A stretch of DNA of 42,546 bases from Thermobaculum sp. (GCA_016782125.1 JADDPA010000178.1:1-42546), one strand, 5' to 3'. Counted from the first letter of the stretch, positions 1 through 8,027 are shown. The notes: generated by a model not told the origin, from the letters alone. Program-made: numbers and translations.

Positions 1-85
1 GATGGCGGTGTATCTCGCGTCTGACGAGGCGGGTTCCATCGTGGGCGCCGCGATGATCGTGGACGGAGGCTTGACCGCACGATGA
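1..85 (+). CDS. Short-chain dehydrogenase/reductase (SDR), C-terminal end only
   Basis: The frame beginning at base 2 reads to a TGA at 83-85 and encodes a typical SDR C-terminus (YLASDEAGSIVGAAMIVDGG then LTAR). This is the segment after the Rossmann core where SDRs carry 'LASDEAS-ITG--I-VDGG'. The rest lies outside the window, so its substrate cannot be named. It could be a stand-alone SDR or the C-terminal half of an aldolase/dehydrogenase fusion of the RhaD type, which often sits beside lactate or lactaldehyde genes; that is only a suggestion from context. Its stop overlaps the lutA start by four bases (ATGA), so it is probably co-transcribed with the lactate operon. Confidence 0.8.
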   Translation, partial: MAVYLASDEAGSIVGAAMIVDGGLTAR

Positions 86-855
86 AGGTCTCCCTGTTTA
101 TAACCTGTGTTGGCGATCAGTTTGGTCCTGCGGCCGGGGTAGCGGCCGTCCGCTTGCTGCGCGCCGCGGGGTGTGAGGTTGACTTCCCCGTGGGGCAGAC
201 GTGTTGCGGACAGCCAGCGTACAACGCCGGCTATCACGACGACGCCCGTGCGGTAGCGAAGCACTTCCTCAAGACGTTCGAGCGCTCGGAGTATATCGTG
301 GCATCCAGCGGATCTTGCGGTGCGATGGTGCGCCACTATGCGGAGCTGTTCCGGGATGACGCGCCGAACCTGCGGCGTGCCTGGGCTGTGGCGGATCGCA
401 CATACGAGCTCACACAGTTCCTTGTGGATGTCCTCGGCGTCGAGCGGACGGATGTAGATCTTTCCGGCCTGCGTGTCGCCTATCACGATTCCTGTCACGC
501 GATGCGGAATCTCGGGGTACGCGAGCAGCCGCGCGCGCTGCTCCAGGCCGCGGGTGCGGAGTTGGTCTCCTGGGATCAGACGTGCTGCGGGTTCGGCGGC
601 CTGTTCAGTGTGAAGATGCCGGAGATCTCCAGTGCCATGATGAACCGGAAGCTTGATAGTCTCTGCGAAGCGGGAGAGGAGCAACCCGTCGATATCCTGA
701 CTTCGACAGACTTGGGCTGTCTAATGCAGCTCGGGGGTGGGCTGGAGCGACGCGCGCTGGGTCCGCGATGGGTGCATGTGGCGGAGTTGCTCGACCCCGC
801 CAGCGACATATCCCAGGAGCTACGCAGACGAGACCGAGCAAGGGCATTGGCGTAA
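82..855 (+). CDS. lutA: LutA-type (Fe-S)-binding subunit of the lactate utilization complex
   Basis: 257 residues, made of two cysteine-rich CCG domains as in LutA/YkgE. The first carries QTCCGQPAYNAGY near residue 40. The second carries HDSCHAMRNL near residue 136 and QTCCGFGGLFSVK near residue 165. In the LutABC family this subunit works with LutB and LutC to oxidise L-lactate to pyruvate in the cytoplasm. The length is normal for the family. The ATG at 82 overlaps the preceding stop (ATGA), which suggests translational coupling to the SDR gene. lutB follows after 56 bases on the same strand. Confidence 0.92.
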   Translation: MKVSLFITCVGDQFGPAAGVAAVRLLRAAGCEVDFPVGQTCCGQPAYNAGYHDDARAVAKHFLKTFERSEYIVASSGSCGAMVRHYAELFRDDAPNLRRAWAVADRTYELTQFLVDVLGVERTDVDLSGLRVAYHDSCHAMRNLGVREQPRALLQAAGAELVSWDQTCCGFGGLFSVKMPEISSAMMNRKLDSLCEAGEEQPVDILTSTDLGCLMQLGGGLERRALGPRWVHVAELLDPASDISQELRRRDRARALA

Positions 856-911
856 GCGCGGAGTCCGTAGACACGGCCTTTTTGGTGGGAACCTGGATGG
901 AGTGACTACAA

Positions 912-2390
912 GTGAAGCTGGAGATCAACGAGTTTGGCACGGCGTCGAAGCGTTTTCTGCTCAACCACGAACTGCGTGGCGCGACGATGCGCGGCACCGA
1001 GAACTGGAACGGGAAGCGAGCGACGGCGTACGGTGAGCTAGACGACGTCGAGGCGATGAAGCAGTACGCCGCGACCGTCAAAGACCATACGCTTGCTAAT
1101 CTCGATCATTACCTCGCGCTGCTTGCCGACAACATAGAGCAACGCGGCGGTCACGTACACTTTGCTCAGGACGCGCAGGCAGCACGGGAGGCGGTGCTCG
1201 CCGTGGCGCGTGCGGCGGGTGCGCGGCGGGTCGTGAAGTCCAAGTCGATGTTGTCCGAAGAGATCGAGCTCAACGGGGCACTGGAGCAGGCTGGACTCAA
1301 CGTCGTGGAGACAGACCTCGGCGAGTACATCCTGCAGATGGAGGGCGAGCACCCAAGCCACATCGTCGGTCCCGCGATGCACAAGCCGAAGGATGAGGTG
1401 CTGCGGCTATTTCACCGCCTCCACGAAATGCCGCTTGATGCCTCGGTCGATCAACTCGCGGCGAAGGCGCGGGAGGTGATCCGCGACGAGTATCTGACCG
1501 CGGACATCGGCATCTCAGGTACGAACTTCGCGGTCGCGGAGACGGGCAGCGTCGTAACGGTGGAGAACGAGGGGAACGCCCGACTCACGACGAGCGTGCC
1601 ACGCGTCCATATCGCGCTGATGGGGATGGAGAAGGTCATCCCTCGCATAGAGGATTTGGGCGTATTTCTGAAGCTGCTGCCGCGTGCCGCGACCGGCCAG
1701 CGGAGTACGAGCTTCGTCTCCATTATCACTGGTCCGAAGCGGGCGGAGGAGCCGGAGGGTCCGGAGGAGTTTCACCTGGTTATCGTGGACAACGGCAGGA
1801 CCGGGGTGCTAGCCGACCCGGAGCTGCGCTCGACCTTACGTTGCATCCGCTGCGGGGCGTGCCTGAACGTGTGCCCGGTATATCAGCAGGTGGGCGGACA
1901 CTCCTACGGCTGGGTGTACTCCGGGCCTATCGGGAGTGTGCTGAATCCGGCGCTGCTGGGTATCGAGGAGGCAAAGACGCTGCCCTTCGCGTCGAGCCTG
2001 TGTGGCGCATGCGGCGAAGTCTGTCCGGTGAAGATCCCACTGCCGCAGCAACTGGTGGCCTTGCGACAGCGCGCGGTTAGCCACGGGCTGATGGCGGTGG
2101 GTGAAGCCGCCGGCATGCGTGGCTTTGGCTCGTTGATGGGGCATCCGTCCCTGTACCGGCTGGCGAATGCCGCTGCTCGGTTTTCTCCGAAGAAGGACGG
2201 CAAGCTGCCGCGACTTGCGCTACCGATGCTGCGGGAGTGGCAGACGAGTCGGAACTTTCCCGCACCCGCTCCCCGTAGCTTCCACGACCTGTGGCGGACC
2301 GGCCTGAACCAGGAGGATCTGACGCGAGCGGACGACACCAAGCAGGGTCCTAACCATCAGCCACCGGAGAGCTCGAGGGAAACCAAATGA
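912..2390 (+). CDS. lutB: LutB-type iron-sulfur protein of lactate utilization
   Basis: 492 residues. The N-terminal two thirds is a LUD domain (for example KSKSMLSEEIELN near residue 112 and the GSVVTVENEGNARLTTSVP region near 213). Two ferredoxin-like cysteine clusters follow, CIRCGACLNVCPVYQ near residue 312 and CGACGEVCPVKIPLPQQL near 363, which should bind 4Fe-4S clusters. This is the standard LutB/YkgF architecture and length. It starts with GTG at 912; a GGAG lies about nine bases upstream. Its last codon overlaps the ATG of a 48-codon ORF (ATGA at 2387-2390), which in turn overlaps lutC. Confidence 0.93.
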   Translation: MKLEINEFGTASKRFLLNHELRGATMRGTENWNGKRATAYGELDDVEAMKQYAATVKDHTLANLDHYLALLADNIEQRGGHVHFAQDAQAAREAVLAVARAAGARRVVKSKSMLSEEIELNGALEQAGLNVVETDLGEYILQMEGEHPSHIVGPAMHKPKDEVLRLFHRLHEMPLDASVDQLAAKAREVIRDEYLTADIGISGTNFAVAETGSVVTVENEGNARLTTSVPRVHIALMGMEKVIPRIEDLGVFLKLLPRAATGQRSTSFVSIITGPKRAEEPEGPEEFHLVIVDNGRTGVLADPELRSTLRCIRCGACLNVCPVYQQVGGHSYGWVYSGPIGSVLNPALLGIEEAKTLPFASSLCGACGEVCPVKIPLPQQLVALRQRAVSHGLMAVGEAAGMRGFGSLMGHPSLYRLANAAARFSPKKDGKLPRLALPMLREWQTSRNFPAPAPRSFHDLWRTGLNQEDLTRADDTKQGPNHQPPESSRETK

Positions 2391-2533
2391 CGGAGCTCAT
2401 AATAGAGCTACCGAAAGCCTATTCTTGTCTTTGGCAAGGAACATCGCTGGGTCTGCCTGCAGCTGTCCGTAAGCGTTGTGCGTCAATCGCTAGGAACGGC
2501 GACGGTAGCGCTACCTGGGCAGTATCCACGTGA
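2387..2533 (+). CDS. Small ORF of 48 codons bridging lutB and lutC
   Basis: An open frame starts at ATG 2387 and ends at TGA 2531-2533, encoding 48 residues (begins MTELIIELPKAYSCLW). Its start overlaps the lutB stop as ATGA and its stop overlaps the lutC start as GTGA, so it joins the two genes with four-base overlaps at both ends. A GAGGGA lies about eight bases before its ATG, whereas lutC itself has no clear ribosome site. It may be a real peptide or a translated spacer that delivers ribosomes to lutC. I recognise no family, and the sequence composition gives little support, so confidence is modest. Confidence 0.35.
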   Translation: MTELIIELPKAYSCLWQGTSLGLPAAVRKRCASIARNGDGSATWAVST

Positions 2534-3147
2534 GCCGCGAGCTGTTCCTGCACCGGGTCCGGGAGGCCACAGGGCGCGACCAGAAAGCACCCGTTCCCCT
2601 GCCACCAGCCCCGCCCCAGCCCTCCGACGCGAAGTCGGTCACCGAGATGGTCGAGCGATTCAAGCTGGAGCAGGAAGCCGTGCTTGGGCGCGTGTCCATC
2701 GTGCCATCCCTCACCGAGGCACGGACGGCGCTGCAGGAACTCCTGCTGGGCTTGGGGACGTACACCCGCTCGCCGCATTCGTTGCTGGACAACGTCGGAC
2801 TGCCTGAGTTGGCACGTGAGTTGGAACTGGAGCACGTGGCTGCGGAAGAGGCGGAAATCGGCGTGACGGGGTGTGAGCTGGCGGTGGCCGCGACTGGTAG
2901 TATCGCGCTGTCCTCGGAGTGGGGCCGACTTGCCGCCCTGCTGCCACCGCATCACGTCGTCATCCTGACGGCCGATCAGATGGTGTACGACCTCAACGAT
3001 GCGTATCTGCTTCTCGCGCAGCGGGACCTGCCCGGGTCGTGGGGGATGCATACCGGACCATCGAAGAGTGCCGATATCGAGCAGACGATGGCGCTCGGCG
3101 TCCACGGTCCCGGCAAGGTGGATGTGATCGTGCTACTGCCGGACTAA
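2530..3147 (+). CDS. lutC: LutC-type LUD-domain protein of lactate utilization
   Basis: 205 residues, LUD domain throughout the C-terminal two thirds. Recognisable parts are EAEIGVTGCELAVAATGSIA near residue 110 and the closing GVHGPGKVDVIVLLPD typical of LutC/YkgG. It is the third subunit of the lactate oxidation complex with LutA and LutB. GTG 2530 is the only reasonable start: three in-frame stops lie just upstream (2470, 2491, 2506) and the next upstream codons contain no standard initiator. No strong Shine-Dalgarno precedes it, but a 48-codon frame ends across its start codon (GTGA), so coupling is likely. Confidence 0.9.
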   Translation: MSRELFLHRVREATGRDQKAPVPLPPAPPQPSDAKSVTEMVERFKLEQEAVLGRVSIVPSLTEARTALQELLLGLGTYTRSPHSLLDNVGLPELARELELEHVAAEEAEIGVTGCELAVAATGSIALSSEWGRLAALLPPHHVVILTADQMVYDLNDAYLLLAQRDLPGSWGMHTGPSKSADIEQTMALGVHGPGKVDVIVLLPD

Positions 3148-3185
3148 CTTGGGCTGCTACCCGAGGGATCCCTGGAGGTTTTCTC

Positions 3186-3266
3186 GTGCTACTGGACATC
3201 ATCTTATTCGTCGGGGATGTGCTCGCAGAGTTGGTGGTTCGAGCGGTGCGGAAACTGCGCGGGTGA
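3186..3266 (+). CDS. 26-residue hydrophobic mini-ORF with strong ribosome site
   Basis: A GTG at 3186 opens a 26-codon frame ending at TGA 3264-3266. It is preceded by a perfect GGAGG (3174-3178) at a seven-base spacing, better than the site of most larger genes here. The peptide is hydrophobic with a basic end (MLLDIILFVGDVLAEL ... VRKLRG), consistent with a short membrane or amphipathic helix. The next gene starts ten bases later, and its ribosome site overlaps this stop. It could be a real small membrane protein or a coupling leader. I know no family for it. Confidence 0.4.
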   Translation: MLLDIILFVGDVLAELVVRAVRKLRG

Positions 3267-3276
3267 GGGACTAACG

Positions 3277-4191
3277 TTGTCCCCACTGCCAAACGATGCC
3301 CATGCCCGCGCCTCCGCCCGCCGCGACTCGCTGCTCTTCGCGGGCGCGGTGGCATTGCTCACAGTCGGTGGACTGATCTACGCCGGATTCGTCGAGCCGG
3401 CGTGGCCACAAGTCGTGCGGCTGGAATTCACCCTCCCGAGCCTTGCGCCGGAGTTCGACGGTTATCGCATCGTGCACATCAGCGACCTGCACGTAGATGA
3501 GTATATGAGTCCTGCTCGGCTCGCGCGCTTCATGCGGCTCGTGAACGAACAGAACCCACACACGATTGCCATCACCGGCGACTTCGTAAACCACGAGGCG
3601 GAGCGCTTTGCCCCCACGATTGTCACAGCCCTGCGCCTACTCAAGCCACACGACGTAACTGTCGCCGTCCTGGGCAATCACGACCACGAAACGAACCCCG
3701 CTTCGATTCGATGGGCGCTGGAACGGGCCGACGTGCTGGACCTGAGTAACACCGTCCATACGTTGCGGCGCGATGGGGCGGAGCTCCACCTCGCCGGGGT
3801 GGACTCTGTGTGGTCGGCGGTCGACCGCCTGGATCTCGTACTCACGCAGCTACCACAACACGGGGCCGCAGTGCTCGTCACACACGAGCCAGACTTTGCG
3901 GACATCGGTGCCGCCACCGGGCGCTTCGACCTACAACTTTCAGGCCACTCGCACGGCGGGCAGGTACGCCTGCCAGTCTTCGGTCCTCCCCGTCTGACAC
4001 GCCTGGGGGAGAAGTACTACACCGGGCGGTACGACGTGGGGAGAATGATCCTCTATGCGAACCATGGACTCGGGATGTTGCCGCCGCGCGTGCGCTTCAT
4101 GTGCCGCCCCGAGATCACGCTAATTACGCTTCGTGCTCCGTTACCGGAGCGCGATGGGGCGGTTCCACGCTTGGAGGGGCATCAACAGTAG
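3277..4191 (+). CDS. Membrane-anchored calcineurin-like metallophosphoesterase
   Basis: 304 residues from TTG 3277. The metallophosphoesterase motifs are in order: HISDLHVDEYM near residue 67, TGDFVNHEA near 103, VLGNHDHE near 135, VTHEPDF near 205 and SGHSHGGQVRLP near 223. A single hydrophobic segment near residues 18-36 should anchor it with the catalytic domain outside. This resembles YkuE/YaeI-type phosphodiesterases; the natural substrate (lipid or nucleotide phosphoester) cannot be told from sequence. TTG 3277 is chosen because GAGGGA (3265-3270) lies six bases upstream. An ATG at 3217 would add 20 residues but lies inside the preceding mini-ORF with no ribosome site. Confidence 0.88.
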   Translation: MSPLPNDAHARASARRDSLLFAGAVALLTVGGLIYAGFVEPAWPQVVRLEFTLPSLAPEFDGYRIVHISDLHVDEYMSPARLARFMRLVNEQNPHTIAITGDFVNHEAERFAPTIVTALRLLKPHDVTVAVLGNHDHETNPASIRWALERADVLDLSNTVHTLRRDGAELHLAGVDSVWSAVDRLDLVLTQLPQHGAAVLVTHEPDFADIGAATGRFDLQLSGHSHGGQVRLPVFGPPRLTRLGEKYYTGRYDVGRMILYANHGLGMLPPRVRFMCRPEITLITLRAPLPERDGAVPRLEGHQQ

Positions 4192-4271
4192 CCGTAACTC
4201 CTGGCCCATCCCTGTGTGTCACAACTCAACAACTCTTCCTGACAGGGATACTGCCCTCGGCCGCGCCCTCC

Positions 4272-4505
4272 CTACTTGGTCTCGTGCTCGATCGGGTTGC
4301 CTAGTCCACGTTCCATGCGGTGTCGTGCCAACTCGCCTGCGACGTCGCCCACCTGGTTCTCGGTGTTCTGGCGAAGGTGTTTGAAAAGCTGCTTGCACTG
4401 CTTTTCTGGCGCTTCCTTTGCCGCTCTTTTGAAGAAGTCAACGAGTTCGCGCTGTCGCCGCATCGCCTCTTCGAGCAATTGGTCCTCAGACCTTTCCTGG
4501 CTCAT
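4272..4505 (-). CDS. Small helical protein of unknown function (77 aa)
   Basis: 77 residues from ATG 4505, preceded on the minus strand by AAGGAGG a few bases upstream, an excellent ribosome site. The protein is highly charged and predicted helical (MSQERSEDQLLEEAMRRQRE onward), with one cysteine and no membrane segment. A TTG five codons upstream lies before the ribosome site and is less likely. It faces away from tsaE, and the 147 bases between them must hold two divergent promoters. I do not recognise a family. Overlapping frames on the plus strand lack ribosome sites and look like mirror artefacts. Confidence 0.65.
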   Translation of the reverse strand: MSQERSEDQLLEEAMRRQRELVDFFKRAAKEAPEKQCKQLFKHLRQNTENQVGDVAGELARHRMERGLGNPIEHETK

Positions 4506-4617
4506 GCCCCCTCCTTGCAACTCTGATCGCCGTTATCTAACCGGTAAGGCGTCGATTATTCTGGGAACTTAGCGCACCTGTTCGCACGCGTCACGCCACC
4601 CATCGGTGTATGCCACC

Positions 4618-4646
4618 TTGCCTCGTCCTGCCTCGGACCCTATCAT
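4618..4646 (+). promoter_or_regulatory. Sigma-70-type promoter of the tsaE operon, leaderless layout
   Basis: TTGCCT (4618-4623), a 17-base spacer and TATCAT (4641-4646). The tsaE ATG at 4653 lies seven bases after the -10, exactly where transcription should begin, and no Shine-Dalgarno precedes it. I infer a leaderless or near-leaderless mRNA. Confidence 0.55.
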
Positions 4647-4652
4647 AACCGT

Positions 4653-5168
4653 ATGGCCTCTGCTCGTACCGTCACCGATGAGAGCGTTCGGCGCCATGTG
4701 GTTACAACCGCGACCGCTTCTGGGACAATGGCACTCGGCGCACTACTGGCTCCCCTGCTGCGCCCCGCCGATGTCGTCCCACTATGGGGCGGTTTCGGGG
4801 TAGGCAAAACGACGTTCACTCAGGGCGTTGGTCGTGCTCTCGGTGTCCACCAATCCGTGGTGAGTCCGTCCTACGGCCTCGTGCATGAGTACCGCGGCGA
4901 ACCCGGGCGGCCCGTGCTCTATCACCTGGACCTCTATCGCCTCGCATCGGCCGGAGAAGCCGCCGCGATCGGGATCCAGGACATCCTGGGCGGTGACGGC
5001 GTGGTATTGATCGAGTGGCCGGCCGTGATCCAGCAACTCCTGCCGCGCGAGCGGCTGGATGTGCACCTGGAGCTGGTGCCAGGCGGTGCGCGGTCCGTGG
5101 GTTTCGTCGCTACCGGCGGGCGATACGTCGATCTGCTCGCCTCCTATGCGCACTCGATGGACGAATAG
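4653..5168 (+). CDS. tsaE: tRNA threonylcarbamoyladenosine biosynthesis ATPase TsaE
   Basis: 171 residues. The P-loop WGGFGVGKTTF sits at about 45-55, followed by the TsaE signature SPSYGLVHEY near 71 and YHLDLYRL near 90. TsaE is the ATPase that powers turnover of the TsaB-TsaD complex when threonylcarbamoyl is put on A37 of ANN-decoding tRNAs. It is the first gene of the operon tsaE-tsaB-rimI-tsaD; tsaB starts two bases after its stop. The ATG has no Shine-Dalgarno and lies seven bases from a good -10 box, which supports this start. Confidence 0.93.
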   Translation: MASARTVTDESVRRHVVTTATASGTMALGALLAPLLRPADVVPLWGGFGVGKTTFTQGVGRALGVHQSVVSPSYGLVHEYRGEPGRPVLYHLDLYRLASAGEAAAIGIQDILGGDGVVLIEWPAVIQQLLPRERLDVHLELVPGGARSVGFVATGGRYVDLLASYAHSMDE

Positions 5169-5170
5169 GC

Positions 5171-5830
5171 GTGCTCCTGGCGATTGACACTTCGACCGCA
5201 TGGGCGGGCGTTGCCCTTGTTGGCGAACGCGGGGCGGAGGCAACGTGTCTGTGGAGGGCCGAGCGCATGCACACCGTGCAGCTCCTTCCGTGGATAGACC
5301 GGCTCTTTGCTGTGCGTGCGCTACGGCCGGACGTCTTAATGGGTGTAGCCGTCGCCACGGGACCGGGTTCCTTCACCGGGTTGAGGACGGGTATCGCGGC
5401 CGCGAAGGGAATAGCCATGGGCCTCGATGTACCGCTTATCGGGGTGCCCACGCTGCTCTACACTGCCTGGCCGCACCGGCACCGGGGTCTGCCCATCCGC
5501 GCGGTACTCGCCGTTGGCCGCAACCGGCTGGCCGTGGCGGCGTACACGCCCGATCCCACCGACGGGCTGACGCTCAACTGGCTGCGAAATACCGCGCCAG
5601 ACGGTGCTGCGGAGGCAGGGGACCTGCTCTACTGCGGTGAGATAGATGGGGAGTTGCGTCGCTTGCTTGTCGAGGCCGGAGTCGCTCGGCTCCCCGACCC
5701 GGGCGTTGTGCCGCGCGATCCTTCGGTGCTTGCGGCTATCGCCTTGGAACGGCTCTCGCGGGGGACGACCGATAACGCTGCCGCGCTGCAGGCGGAGTAC
5801 CTCGAGACGAGCTCGGCGCAGGGACGTTGA
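5171..5830 (+). CDS. tsaB: tRNA threonylcarbamoyladenosine biosynthesis protein TsaB
   Basis: 219 residues from GTG 5171, giving the canonical N-terminus LLAIDTSTAWAGVAL. The family hallmark GPGSFTGLRTGIAAAKGIA lies near residue 65. TsaB is the ASKHA-fold partner that binds and stabilises TsaD in t6A synthesis. Upstream codons stay open back to 5015, but that stretch lies inside tsaE and the homology begins at 5171. The two-base gap after tsaE points to coupled translation. The length is normal for the family. Confidence 0.92.
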   Translation: MLLAIDTSTAWAGVALVGERGAEATCLWRAERMHTVQLLPWIDRLFAVRALRPDVLMGVAVATGPGSFTGLRTGIAAAKGIAMGLDVPLIGVPTLLYTAWPHRHRGLPIRAVLAVGRNRLAVAAYTPDPTDGLTLNWLRNTAPDGAAEAGDLLYCGEIDGELRRLLVEAGVARLPDPGVVPRDPSVLAAIALERLSRGTTDNAAALQAEYLETSSAQGR

Positions 5831-5944
5831 GTGGCGATTGCCCTTGCTGAGCCCGGATAGTGAGGTGATGTGCGGACATGGTATTCTGGGAACGTAGGAG
5901 TGGCGCGCTGCTGCGACCACTGACTCCGCACTAGGGGTAGACCG

Positions 5945-6568
5945 TTGCCGTATAAGATAGACCGGATGCGCATGGAGGACGTGCCGGAAGTTGTCGCCGT
6001 GGACCGGCGCTGCTTCACGACGGCGTGGCCCGCGAGCGCGTATCGGCGAGAGGTCACCCATCCCGAGAAGAACCTCTATATTGTTCTCCGCCGCGTCGGC
6101 GAGGGTCCGCTCACCATGCCGGATCCGAAGAACGGGTTCCTCACCAACATCCTCCCATTCCTCAAGGACGACCAGGCGCCCAATCCGGATCCGATCGTCG
6201 GCTACGCCGGGCTCTGGATCGTGAGTGACGAGGCGCATGTCACCACGATTGGCGTGCTTCCGGAGCTGCGCGGCCAGGGCCTTGGCGAGTTGCTGCTCAT
6301 CACCCTAATAGAGCATGCCCGCGAGAAGCGAGCGCGCTGGTTGACCCTGGAGGCACGCGTCTCGAACACGGTTGCTCATGCGCTCTACCGCAAGTACACC
6401 TTCAAGGATGCGGGGTATCGTCGGCGGTATTACAGCGACGACGGCGAGGACGCGCTCGTGATGTGGTCCGACCGTATTGATACCCCGGAGTTCGAGGCGG
6501 TTTTCCGGGATGCACGCGGAAAGCTGGAGCAGAAGATCAACGGCAGCTTGCTTGGCGTGTCCGTATGA
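5945..6568 (+). CDS. rimI: RimI-type GNAT N-acetyltransferase
   Basis: 207 residues from TTG 5945, with AGGGG a few bases upstream. The acetyl-CoA motif GVLPELRGQGLGELLL is near residue 105, and the rest of the GNAT fold continues through LEARVSNTVAHALYRKY near 140. RimI acetylates the N-terminal alanine of ribosomal protein S18 in E. coli and is commonly encoded between tsaB and tsaD, as here. It is longer than the usual ~150 residues: there is an insertion near residues 50-80 rich in proline and asparagine and a C-terminal extension of about 35 residues, so its peptide substrate may differ. The stop overlaps the tsaD start (ATGA). Confidence 0.85.
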   Translation: MPYKIDRMRMEDVPEVVAVDRRCFTTAWPASAYRREVTHPEKNLYIVLRRVGEGPLTMPDPKNGFLTNILPFLKDDQAPNPDPIVGYAGLWIVSDEAHVTTIGVLPELRGQGLGELLLITLIEHAREKRARWLTLEARVSNTVAHALYRKYTFKDAGYRRRYYSDDGEDALVMWSDRIDTPEFEAVFRDARGKLEQKINGSLLGVSV

Positions 6569-7563
6569 AGGTCCTGGCGATCGAGACAAGTTGCGATGAG
6601 ACCGGCGCGGCGGTGGTTGCGGATGGCACAACCGTCCTCTCAAACGTGGTTGCTTCGCAGATCGAGTTGCATCGCCGGTATGGCGGCGTGATGCCGGAGG
6701 CCGCAAGCCGCCAGCACGTGCTCGCTATTCTTCCCGTAATTACCGAAGCGCTGGAGCGTGCCGGCACCGGTTGGGAGGATGTCGACGCCATCGCCGTCAC
6801 CCGTGGTCCGGGGCTATCAGGTGCGCTGCTGGTAGGTGTAAACGTCGCGAAGGGCCTCGCATGGTCGCGGAGTCTACCGCTGCTCGGAGTGAATCACATC
6901 GAGGCGCACTTGTACGCAAGCTGGCTCCGGGCGCCGGGCGAACCGGCGACCGAACCCCAGTTTCCGCTACTCGGTCTCGTTGTGTCTGGCGGCCACACGG
7001 AACTCCTGTTGATGCCGTCCCATGGCACATATGAGCGGCTTGGGCGCACGGTGGATGACGCGGCTGGTGAAGCGTTCGATAAGGCAGCCCGCATTCTTGG
7101 CCTCACGTATCCCGGCGGACCGGCGATACAGGCGGCGGCGAGCAGTGCGGATGGCCGCGAGGAGGTGCTACCGCGAGCGGAGATGCCGGGAACACTCGAT
7201 TTCTCATTCAGCGGCCTCAAGACGGCGCTGCTCCGAGCGACACAGGAAACCGATACGCCAGATGTTCCTGCTCTGGCCCGAGGTTTCGAGGAGTCCGTTA
7301 CTGACATTCTGGTGCGTAAAACGCTGGCAGCAGCAGAGGTACACGGTGTTGCGGAGGTCGTAGTCGCGGGCGGGGTGGCGGCGAACGGCAGGCTGCGCAG
7401 CAGAATGAGCGAGGCCCTTGGCGGTCGACTTCGCGTTCCCCGGCTGGAGTACTGCACGGACAACGCGGCAATGATCGGCGCAGTGGGGTGTTACCAGCTC
7501 GCACGCGGGCAGATCGACGGCCTTGCACTTGATATCGATCCCAACCTGGACCTCGCGGCATGA
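6565..7563 (+). CDS. tsaD: tRNA N6-adenosine threonylcarbamoyltransferase TsaD
   Basis: 332 residues, full length. It begins MKVLAIETSCDETGAAVV, has the metal-binding motif NHIEAHLYASW near residue 110, the nucleotide-binding VSGGHTELLLM near 137, DDAAGEAFDKAARILGL near 163, VVAGGVAANGRLR near 265 and YCTDNAAMIG near 295. It transfers the threonylcarbamoyl group from the adenylate to A37 of tRNA. It is translationally coupled at both ends, overlapping rimI by ATGA at 6565 and the following membrane gene by ATGA at 7560. Confidence 0.96.
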   Translation: MKVLAIETSCDETGAAVVADGTTVLSNVVASQIELHRRYGGVMPEAASRQHVLAILPVITEALERAGTGWEDVDAIAVTRGPGLSGALLVGVNVAKGLAWSRSLPLLGVNHIEAHLYASWLRAPGEPATEPQFPLLGLVVSGGHTELLLMPSHGTYERLGRTVDDAAGEAFDKAARILGLTYPGGPAIQAAASSADGREEVLPRAEMPGTLDFSFSGLKTALLRATQETDTPDVPALARGFEESVTDILVRKTLAAAEVHGVAEVVVAGGVAANGRLRSRMSEALGGRLRVPRLEYCTDNAAMIGAVGCYQLARGQIDGLALDIDPNLDLAA

Positions 7564-8027
7564 AGTGGGTGGTTTCGACCAGAGTCGACCGTGCAAAAGC
7601 TGCGCGGGCAGGGGCGATCGCGTCTGCGGCGTACGCGGCGGAAATGTTGGCGGACCTCCGAGTCCTGCGATACGACTTCAACGACTTTACGCTGCTCGGA
7701 CGGCCGTTCACCAGGAACCGCACTTTATGGCTACCGATAGGTGCCGTGATCCATATGTTCAACGGAACGGTGCTCGGGCTGGTGTATGGCTGGGCGCATC
7801 ACTTTATGCGCGGTCCGGACTGGTTCCGTGGGCTCTGTTTTGCCCAGGCTGAGAACCTGGTGCTCTGGCCGCTGATGCTCGTGGTGGACCGCTTCCACCC
7901 CGCGCGACGCGAAGGGCAGCTTGCAACTGGCTGGTCTAAAACGGCTTTCCTCGTGGGTGTTCTCCGCCATGCCGCGTATGGTGTGACGCTGGGTGCTTTG
8001 TACCGTCCTGGGGCCAGAATCCGCTGA
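7560..8027 (+). CDS. Small multi-spanning membrane protein at the end of the tsa operon
   Basis: 155 residues. Hydrophobic stretches lie near 57-80 (LWLPIGAVIHMFNGTVLGLV), 91-110 and 128-147, with a less certain one at 15-35. There are conserved-looking polar residues inside (HMFNG, QAEN, RHAAYG). I recognise no named family. The ATG overlaps the tsaD stop by four bases, so it is almost certainly expressed with the t6A genes, although that does not establish a shared function. About 280 bases without a gene follow, containing the promoter of the L,D-transpeptidase. Confidence 0.78.
   Translation: MKWVVSTRVDRAKAARAGAIASAAYAAEMLADLRVLRYDFNDFTLLGRPFTRNRTLWLPIGAVIHMFNGTVLGLVYGWAHHFMRGPDWFRGLCFAQAENLVLWPLMLVVDRFHPARREGQLATGWSKTAFLVGVLRHAAYGVTLGALYRPGARIR

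Noticed and set aside
4320-4572. Plus-strand frames of 68-98 codons overlapping the small minus-strand gene
   Set aside because: Cysteine- and serine-rich mirror frames without ribosome sites; the minus frame has AAGGAGG and a sensible helical composition.
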